From Elusimicrobia bacterium RIFOXYA2_FULL_47_53 (GTDB lineage Bacteria > Elusimicrobiota > Endomicrobiia > Endomicrobiales > XYA2-FULL-47-53), in NCBI GenBank assembly GCA_001800315.1, contig MGVE01000010.1:25789-89788 (forward strand): a stretch of DNA of 64,000 bases, given 5' to 3'. The notes below the pieces were generated by a model that saw nothing but the letters and a program-made list of their open reading frames with translations, did not search any database and was not told the DNA's origin. Each line of letters opens with the position of its first letter. Position 1 is the stretch's first letter. This document shows, one piece after another, positions 59,701 through 64,000 of the stretch. The position numbers and the translations under genes were made by a program.

Positions 59701-60718
59701 TATTTATATCTACAGATAAAGAAGAGTTCCAACTTGTTGAAGTATCCTTTCCGGTCACATTGTTGTACACAAATCCTACTGGATTCAAACAAGAAGTTCC
59801 ATCACCAGCATATTTCTTTATTGCAGATAATTGAGAAACCGGACAATATACCGTCATCGTTGAGTATATAAACTCATATATATTAATAAGAAAACTATTG
59901 TCATATCTCTTCACTTCAAGCATTTTTAGCCTTTTATCAACTGTTTGCGTAATCCTTCCCGCAAAATTAGTTATAAACTCTGGCCTGTTTTCCATATTCA
60001 GCAGTATCTTGTATTTTGGATCTATGCCTTTCTCATTACCTCCATATGTGACCATATATGGGATGTATTGAACTGTGCTACTCGGACCGTTATAATAATA
60101 ATAATTCTCGCCGGTTGAACTGGGATAGTAGTAATTAATTGTGTTTCCATTTGTATCCGTTACTTCCGACAAACCCCAATAGAATACGCTGCCGTTAAAA
60201 TTAGGATCAGATGACTTAAGTGTTGCCAGTCCAATAAATTCATATTTTTTTCCTGTCTTATCCCATACTATCCATGTTTTGTCGCTCGCATTATAATAGA
60301 ACCTCATAAAACTTGACTCAATTTTACTTCTATATAACCAGCCATCCTGATATGAACATATTTTTACCAACTCCTGGCCGCTTCCGTTAATAGAAAATAA
60401 GAAGGTATCAGTTTCATCATATTTAGGAAATCCATTTTTTGTGCTTCTCTGTATTGAACCTACTGAAAGTTCCCATCCAAGCCCCAACCATCCATTACCA
60501 GCCTGAGAATTATAATTCAATTGCAGGGCCGGGGTCATGCCGTTTCTGCCAGCAGGAACTTCTATTGGATAAGAATAAGTGAATGCCCCGGTAAAAATAC
60601 CAGCGCTGGCCGATCCAACCGGCGTCATGTTACCGGGATTCGGGCCATACATTTCAGACGCGAGTAAAGAATTTGATAATAATAGCGCGAAAGCAGACAA
60701 TAATACTGTCTTTTTCAT
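53765..60718 (-). CDS. Giant SpvB/VCBS/Rhs polymorphic-toxin protein with LamG and PKD inserts
   Basis: About 2317 residues from the ATG at 60718 (GGGAGAG site; signal peptide MKKTVLLSAFALLLSNSLLA). Residues 25-330 are SpvB-like (GIFTGAFTYSYPIEVPAGRNGMTPALQLNYNSQ). Residues about 340-670 carry at least six FG-GAP/VCBS units (GDFNGDGxTD). YD/Rhs repeats follow to about 1480. Then a LamG-like lectin domain (about 1490-1680) and a PKD-like domain (about 1685-1780) interrupt the Rhs shell, which resumes with YDYSGQRVTKQ and the core LYYYNARYYDP near 2040. The variable tip begins after SDHI near 2157. The tip (160 residues) has no recognisable nuclease or ADP-ribosylation motif. It resembles TcB/TcC-type cocoon proteins that encapsulate the tip. 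Confidence 0.93.
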   Translation of the reverse strand: MKKTVLLSAFALLLSNSLLASEMYGPNPGNMTPVGSASAGIFTGAFTYSYPIEVPAGRNGMTPALQLNYNSQAGNGWLGLGWELSVGSIQRSTKNGFPKYDETDTFLFSINGSGQELVKICSYQDGWLYRSKIESSFMRFYYNASDKTWIVWDKTGKKYEFIGLATLKSSDPNFNGSVFYWGLSEVTDTNGNTINYYYPSSTGENYYYYNGPSSTVQYIPYMVTYGGNEKGIDPKYKILLNMENRPEFITNFAGRITQTVDKRLKMLEVKRYDNSFLINIYEFIYSTMTVYCPVSQLSAIKKYAGDGTSCLNPVGFVYNNVTGKDTSTSWNSSLSVDINTFTSGDFNGDGIADVFYSNTASQVVGLSNGINNISYTSWGTFDFTGNDKTKIRTGDFNGDGKTDIVFPTWDTTGGGRFMVHVGISNGASFDFSCWYLQYTSTNPVMGNLYVGDYDGDGRDDMCFYRRSSRIEFYRSENTSFSLWKYVNDSSGDFLPDNTVWIVGKYSGNTRSGVCVYNKVELFFTIAQFDESGGELVTTTIYQTRTSPGNGTLRPGDFNGDGLTDLCFYDTANSCTYVALCDGLNFNIEMWSVNEEWLALPANKTFCTGDFNGDGISDICFYAQNIYGGTSTKVGWSNGNSINYCSVDTNDYGDLPTSNNSAWTTGDFNGDGLTDTCFSYSVYTKVGLTYGEPKQGLMTRIVNELGAYINVAYYMYKSGNTSILPFPVCAVTDTATYDVINGSITKHFSYENGLYDKYPSDKREFLGFGIVTESNMDHNWHYMNYKKSYYLQDWGATQDGVNVFKGRLSEQKSLDSAQNLMARSSYTYCYSEIYPGVYFPKMTKTLNYIGDAYSSTQYLYDSYGNIVQADTYDGGNLASTVITEYGFNADNNLCAYPLHTQTRDGSNNIVSEQWIYYDSATARGTAPILGNVTQIEKLDSSTGGSNNPKVTYKYDLYGNVIEECDAKWNATGGVDGNRIKRVYDSAYQQYVSSVSNVLGHTELYTYNEVGQVLTNTDYNGLVSSTTYDAFYRVSKIIGPEDTEAYPAVEYEYNIYSAPPHRTVVKKRIYHGQPGTINTYSFRDGLGRTIQTLTDYTTSQSMLSGQVVLNDLGLVERSYLPYLVSASSVYVTPDFNKPYASTYYDALGRAIEQVSPDGKHAYTQFSGWDQTITNTNNAQKDYIKDCFGKITEVHEHNDGMEYITKYEYDTLGNLEKITNSEGDITSISYDSLSRKTGMTDPVMGIWVYSYDINGNLTSQTDANLNVSNMAYDRLGRIMSKTYQNMTSSTTYEYDSVSVEYGKGKLARATDPSGITEFKYDVYGNNTEKRRIIDGQIYITSSTCDALGRERWLQYPDGDKVNMNYQLGLLQTVQNADLTYTYANMYYDYSSHGKLSRIIYGNNVNTDYSYSPQTLRLSELKTNNGALQNYGYAYDNVGNITDITDYVSNMTQNFGYDDLNRLILAVGPYNIKTFVYDSIGNMTYNSDGGAIAGSWDMEENSGINVYDSISGSYGTIIGTSTLRTNGRMGKGLDFDGCGSVKIENRDVFNPQDEITLELWAKPRTLDSGYAVSKEGSYKFPKITSTSVQAYLNLSGGVKNISANLSGTPGVWKHYAMTYDKVSLKIYVNGVLVSSTAASGLIATSPGSDLIIGSGFNGRIDEPVILSKALTQEEVQSRYNAVPNMAPDQPKTPIGTPNGNESTLYNFKFQAWDQDGDEIKYLIDWDDGTEYTTTTFLANGTVVVASHSWVNNGSYEIITWAQDSKGSYSALKSTATIIIYDALEVVISTPMPLIGAMAGISESTGGVKSANTIGEWVVSTSTSASKYSYFGYKGQISGNNSLWSACPASYMLDPGGDETAPPAKLTLPQVLALSTTGQIIEALGQYGYVPLKDSNGNHVISNNRWIKYDYDNRPIKVVNADGTSEEYTYDYSGQRVTKQQLNASGVEQSKTTYIGTVYEKTGGNATKNIYANGKLIATKKNTGELNYYHSDHLGSTNLLTDGSGNVVSTTTYTPYGAMYQASGTSASRKYTGQIFDSGTGLYYYNARYYDPQMGIFITPDTIVPRPYDPQSLNRYAYCRNNPINYIDPSGNVDIYLKLERPYNRRDENVRNYNREIGNSSRDMFRGRFTDDFMYNSFLGRHGRDYCKDDGKEISVSSDHIYTHKELEQVENLFNNWYKDQGRALIENYINSSKHTSILTNWAVTTANTVPPLLSDFANSKTVQAYGVYLNSMATSMNPIPTCPEDSLTTAMDAGNLYYQGNAWEYAAQKGLSFPTKSRVFGKYMSRAKWAGKLSLLGTAAQLIYSEIDALTAEWEFANGQK
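54250..54559 (-). repeat. Rhs tip repeat, copy 2 of 2
   Basis: Partner of 51896-52205, inside the full-length Rhs gene. Confidence 0.9.
54573..55042 (-). repeat. Rhs core repeat, copy 2 of 3
   Basis: Partner of 50111-50580 and 63781-64000, inside the full-length Rhs gene. The offset to copy 1 is a constant 4462 bases. Confidence 0.9.
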
Positions 60719-60940
60719 AATCTCTCCCAGAACATTTTCCTGCATAGAACGCGTATTTCAATAATACACATAATCCAGAATTATTGTTTGAACTTGTATT
60801 ATCTCCTGAACTAACGACCGACATTAATCCTTGAATTCCGGCGCTTATTCCAAGTTTCCCTACCGGCCTTGATATCACCAAATTATATGTGTAAATCAAT
60901 ACAAAAAAACACAAATTGCAAGAGGTATTATCCTTTTCAT
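60654..60940 (-). pseudogene. Possible frameshifted small secreted protein
   Basis: A strong AGGGGGG site precedes an ATG at 60940 that opens like a signal peptide (MKRIIPLAICVF) but meets TGA after 14 codons, just past a run of seven T (60909-60903). In the next frame a sensible continuation is open (FVLIYTYNLV, RPVGKLGISAGIQGLMSVVS, NNNSGLCVLLKYAFYAG) and runs on into the start of the Rhs gene. A one-base slip in the homopolymer would join the parts. It may be a sequencing error, a phase-variable gene or a dead gene. Confidence 0.35.
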
Positions 60941-60951
60941 AATTACCCCCC

Positions 60952-62241
60952 TTATTTATTCAATAGCTGTGCTTTTAATAGTTCAATCTCGGCTTTCAAT
61001 GTAGCAATTTCTTGATCTTGCAAAGTTATTCTCTTTTCCGCATCATCAGCCCAACGGCCTATACCAATCGCTATTTTTGAGATATCTTTGCTGTATTTAT
61101 CCATTTCAGCATCTACTTCCTTCTGCGTTAAGAATTCATTGGGTTTAGTAATAACTCCTGATTTTGCGAGCGTAGGGAAACTATCATATGGTTGTATGGG
61201 TTTATTTGCATCTTTCACCGCCCAATCCAGGTAATCTTTACTTGTTATCATTGTCTTGTCTTTATACAAAGGATCTTTTTTTATGTCAGGAGAATGTACC
61301 ACATATCCGTTGCAATACCAAACACCACCGGGAGAAAACCATCCTTTCCATATTCCTCCTACATAGAAATTGATTTGATTTCCAGTAGGCAAATTCCCTT
61401 CAGCAATATAGGTATCGTTTAAACCATCAAGATATACCCCTGTTCCTGAAGGAACTGATAATCCGCCTGTATTAAATCTATATGCAACGCCACCTGCCGA
61501 TAATGCTATCTGATCAGCGGTTTCCTCTTGCAAAAATGTTCTTGCACTACCCAGACATATTTTCATCCCCTGAGGAATCGCTAATCTGCTATTGTCAAGA
61601 CAAAGCGCCTGTATGCCATCACAATACCATGCTATTGTGTTTGTGCCGCTAACACCGATAACGCTCGTATAATTCTTTGTGCTTGTGTCAAAAAAATATT
61701 TTGAACCATAGGGTATTCTTATATCTCCATTAACCAGAAGTTGATTAGATGGGGATATCGTGCTGACAAAAAGCTCTCCGGACATCACAGTCTGACTAGC
61801 TACATATAGATTATTCCCTACAGAGATATTATTGCCTGCGGATATACTATTTTTCGCATTGAAATCGCCAATACTACCTAATGCATATGGAGATGCTGTA
61901 AGCATTTGACGGGGTGTCATTTCTTCACCATCAACAGAAATTGCAACATAGTACTGCGCATTAAACGATAAATTGTCCAGCAAAGTGCTCCCAGCTCCAA
62001 GAACAACATTATATAAACCACTTATACCTAAATCTACAATGTGCGTTTCGCTCCATAGCATTGTCCCATTTTCCGAACTGTCATATATTTTAAAGTACAT
62101 GTCATGAGAACCTGTTATCGGGTTCCCCGCATTGTCCGTTAGTTTCCCTTGTATGTTAAGCTGTTTATAACCGGCATGAACATTAGCCACCAAAATTGCC
62201 AAAAACACTACTTGCACTAAAAACACGAAAACCCTGCGCAT
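60952..62241 (-). CDS. Secreted coiled-coil protein upstream of the Rhs gene
   Basis: About 429 residues from the ATG at 62241, after GGAAGGAG. A signal peptide (RRVFVFLVQVVFLAILVANVHA) is followed by a beta domain (YKQLNIQGKLTDNAGNPITG, MYFKIYDSS, MLWSETHIV, YYVAISVDGEEMTPRQMLTASPYA) that recurs in large secreted proteins of deep bacterial lineages, a long region of beta repeats resembling phage-tail-fibre shafts (SAGNNISVGNNLYVASQTV, QLLVNGDIRIPYG) and a final coiled coil (KRITLQDQEIATLKAEIELLKAQLLNK). The end resembles the intramolecular chaperone region of tail spikes without its catalytic site. It stands directly upstream of the Rhs locus and may be its adhesin or fibre partner. Confidence 0.7.
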   Translation of the reverse strand: MRRVFVFLVQVVFLAILVANVHAGYKQLNIQGKLTDNAGNPITGSHDMYFKIYDSSENGTMLWSETHIVDLGISGLYNVVLGAGSTLLDNLSFNAQYYVAISVDGEEMTPRQMLTASPYALGSIGDFNAKNSISAGNNISVGNNLYVASQTVMSGELFVSTISPSNQLLVNGDIRIPYGSKYFFDTSTKNYTSVIGVSGTNTIAWYCDGIQALCLDNSRLAIPQGMKICLGSARTFLQEETADQIALSAGGVAYRFNTGGLSVPSGTGVYLDGLNDTYIAEGNLPTGNQINFYVGGIWKGWFSPGGVWYCNGYVVHSPDIKKDPLYKDKTMITSKDYLDWAVKDANKPIQPYDSFPTLAKSGVITKPNEFLTQKEVDAEMDKYSKDISKIAIGIGRWADDAEKRITLQDQEIATLKAEIELLKAQLLNK

Positions 62242-62338
62242 ACTGATCTCCTTCCCAAATATTATTTGTTTACCACATCGGTCATTTTTAAGCATAAGAC
62301 AGGCAAACCACATTAAGATACATATTCATCTCGGCTGT

Positions 62339-62860
62339 TTATGGTGAAATAATAACTGATTTTAATTCCTTAAATCCATCATATTTCCATTGACCAGCTT
62401 CCTTAACAAAATAGTGACCATATATCAAACGGTAATGGTCGCCTTCACCATAACATTCAAATTCAGTATCAATCCGATACTTCATTCCTGTCAACTGTTT
62501 ACAGCTTATTATTTGCTTGTAGTTAATATATCCAATTTCATTATGATTTTTTGCGAATTCCTCGTAAGTATCTGCCGAGACAATTTCAGGGAAATCTTTA
62601 CTTAACGCTGCCTTATATCGCTTTGATAAATAAGCATATCTTTTCTTATAATCGTCAGATACCTCACTGGTAATGTAGGAAAAAAATGTCTTTTTAAGTT
62701 CTGAATTCTTTATTTTTTCTGCACCCTTCAAATTATATGCCTTTAATTCCTCTATTCGTTTCGGCATTTTCTTATCTTCTCGTTCCCAATACTTATCAAG
62801 GGCATAAGCAGTAGTGCTTAATAACAAAGAAAGCAATATAATTCTAATAATAGCATTCAT
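62339..62860 (-). CDS. Secreted protein, candidate immunity for the third Rhs tip
   Basis: About 173 residues from the ATG at 62860 (AGGA site eight bases upstream); a GTG at 62872 is also open and would overlap the Rhs stop. A signal peptide (IIRIILLSLLLSTTAYA) leads to a charged helical region (YWEREDKKMPKRIEELKAYN) and a small beta domain (YGEGDHYRLIYGHYFVKEAGQWKYDGF). A periplasmic immunity protein would fit a cell-wall-cleaving toxin such as the tip just upstream. No family recognised. Confidence 0.65.
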   Translation of the reverse strand: MNAIIRIILLSLLLSTTAYALDKYWEREDKKMPKRIEELKAYNLKGAEKIKNSELKKTFFSYITSEVSDDYKKRYAYLSKRYKAALSKDFPEIVSADTYEEFAKNHNEIGYINYKQIISCKQLTGMKYRIDTEFECYGEGDHYRLIYGHYFVKEAGQWKYDGFKELKSVIISP

Positions 62861-62868
62861 AAATATCC

Positions 62869-64000
62869 TCACTTTTCATACCATACTGCAACATTCCCGT
62901 CTATTCTGTCACGGATGTCAATATGGTTGAAATTTCTTGAATAGTAAGTTCCAATACCGCCTATGCCCATAATTCCCAATGCTGAATTTCTTACCTCATC
63001 TACACCCACCTGCGTATTGCCTCTATAAAATCTCGCATCAGCTGCTTTGTAACCCATCGCCGCACAATGGTAGCCTGAGCTGGGGCTTGCTGGGGTAAAT
63101 CCTTGTTTCTTTAATGATACCTGTGTAGCACTACTTCTATCGCCACCAGAAACATAAACTAAATCAGCGGCAAGATTAACAGCCAAATCCTGCAATGCTT
63201 TTATAACATTGGGATTACGAAGTGATTGACCGGCTTCATATTGGAATGACACATAATTCTTTGGCCTTATCGGGCCGCTTGTCGGGCCGGATGACCCAGA
63301 TAGTGAACTTTCTGGCTTATTAGATGGCAGGCTTAATGAGGAAGGCAACATTCCACCACCTATTGCCGATGCAGCGACTGAGGCAGAAGCTCCTAATCCG
63401 TTTGTGGATAATAGAGGTAAAGTATAACCATCCATTGTAATACCTATTTGAGCATTAAATGTTTGCGACAATGCTGTATCAAAACCTGTGAGAGCACCAA
63501 GCCCTGCTATACCTGCTCCTATTGCCGCCCCAGTCAATGCTCCCTGCCCCGCCGCATTCCAGTCAAATTTATTCAAGTCTTGACTAAACCCGTGCGTGCC
63601 ACCATTAACACCACCTGCTACTGCACATATTGCTATAAACAGTAAATCATCTATGCCAAATATATTACCGCTGGGGTCAGTATAGATAATCGGATTGTTC
63701 CTGCAATAAGCATAACGGTTGAGGCATTGAGGGTCATACAAATTCTGTATGAAAATATCAGGCGTTATGAATATTCCCAGCTGCGGGTCATAATACCTTG
63801 CGTTGTAATAATACAACCCGGTTCCGCTGTCAAAGATCTGCCCCGTGTATTTCCGGCTCGCGCTGGTTCCACTTGCCTGATACATTGCTCCATAGGGCGT
63901 GTATGTCGTTGTGCTTACTACATTCCCGCTTCCGTCCGTCAGCAGGTTTGTGCTGCCAAGGTGGTCGCTGTGATAGTAGTTAAGCTCCCCTGTGTTCTTC
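62869..64000 (-). CDS. Rhs protein C-terminal part with peptidase-M15-like tip (C), runs off window
   Basis: The frame is open to the window edge. It has the Rhs core (YTGQIFDSGTGLYYYNARYYDPQLG, FITPDIFI, NRYAYCRNNPIIYTDPSGN), then a glycine/alanine-rich membrane-like spacer, a Ser/Pro linker and a last domain of about 130 residues. That domain shows YVSGGDRSS, SSGYHCAAMGYKAADARF and FNHIDIRD, close to the SxHxxGxAxD...HxD zinc ligands of M15 peptidases (D-Ala-D-Ala carboxypeptidases, endolysin-type), with extra residues between the first His and the Gly. A peptidoglycan-cleaving toxin is likely. The Rhs shell must lie outside the window. Confidence 0.82.
   Translation of the reverse strand, partial: KNTGELNYYHSDHLGSTNLLTDGSGNVVSTTTYTPYGAMYQASGTSASRKYTGQIFDSGTGLYYYNARYYDPQLGIFITPDIFIQNLYDPQCLNRYAYCRNNPIIYTDPSGNIFGIDDLLFIAICAVAGGVNGGTHGFSQDLNKFDWNAAGQGALTGAAIGAGIAGLGALTGFDTALSQTFNAQIGITMDGYTLPLLSTNGLGASASVAASAIGGGMLPSSLSLPSNKPESSLSGSSGPTSGPIRPKNYVSFQYEAGQSLRNPNVIKALQDLAVNLAADLVYVSGGDRSSATQVSLKKQGFTPASPSSGYHCAAMGYKAADARFYRGNTQVGVDEVRNSALGIMGIGGIGTYYSRNFNHIDIRDRIDGNVAVWYEK

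Noticed and set aside
1..64000. CRISPR arrays, tRNA or rRNA genes, replication origin
   Set aside because: I saw no regularly spaced direct repeats with spacers, no tRNA cloverleaf endings and no rRNA-like stretches. The four-helix-bundle gene at 31623 is of the rRNA intervening-sequence family but no rRNA flanks it.

Overview
The window reads as a stretch of chromosome from an uncultured, anaerobic, double-membrane bacterium. Evidence for two membranes is a complete general (type II) secretion operon with an outer-membrane secretin, several lipoproteins and a giant Rhs surface protein. Evidence for anaerobic life is the number of ferredoxins, radical-SAM, thioredoxin-reductase, flavodoxin and DsrE-type genes. 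The gene mix (glucoamylase-like GH with CIA30-type domains, Tex, SpvB/Rhs proteins beside NIQGKL-type secreted proteins) fits deep lineages such as Omnitrophota or Elusimicrobiota, but there is no rRNA or tRNA here to prove it. Almost every gene is on the minus strand; only a CIA30-domain gene and gspD are on the plus strand.

Layout. 1-26 kb is a fairly GC-rich core region: redox and Fe-S genes (BaiN-like, Rrf2 plus ferredoxin, glutaredoxin plus FTR-rubredoxin), a DRE-TIM aldolase and glucoamylase pair, Tex, an AI-2E family exporter, a coupled operon of ATP-grasp ligase, nucleoside phosphorylase/spore-photoproduct-lyase fusion and aldo/keto reductase, a FAD dehydrogenase, a CPA2 antiporter, and an ArsR-headed redox/sulfur cluster (DsrE, J-domain, OsmC, two methyltransferases, ferredoxin, DUF2892). 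Intergenic spaces carry small dispersed repeats, some with terminal inverted repeats.

26-38 kb is a visibly AT-rich defence island: a DUF3800 gene coupled to a decayed hsdM start, an AlbA_2/Schlafen-type regulator, several secreted or membrane proteins, a four-helix-bundle protein, a six-gene CBASS-like operon (LexA-like repressor, lipoprotein, two small proteins, CapV patatin, CD-NTase) and a second DUF3800 gene. Short related repeats punctuate the first half of the island.

38-48.4 kb is the type II secretion operon (E-F-G-H-I-J-K-L-M and a C/PilP-like gene), with gspD transcribed divergently from a back-to-back pair of recognisable sigma-70-type promoters. 48.6-64 kb is a polymorphic-toxin locus: one full-length 2317-residue SpvB/VCBS/Rhs protein, two 5'-truncated Rhs cassettes with different C-terminal tips, a third Rhs C-terminal part running off the window edge, candidate immunity genes after each tip, an AbiTii-domain abortive-infection gene, and a secreted coiled-coil protein. 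The type II system could export the secreted proteins of this locus, but that is inference.
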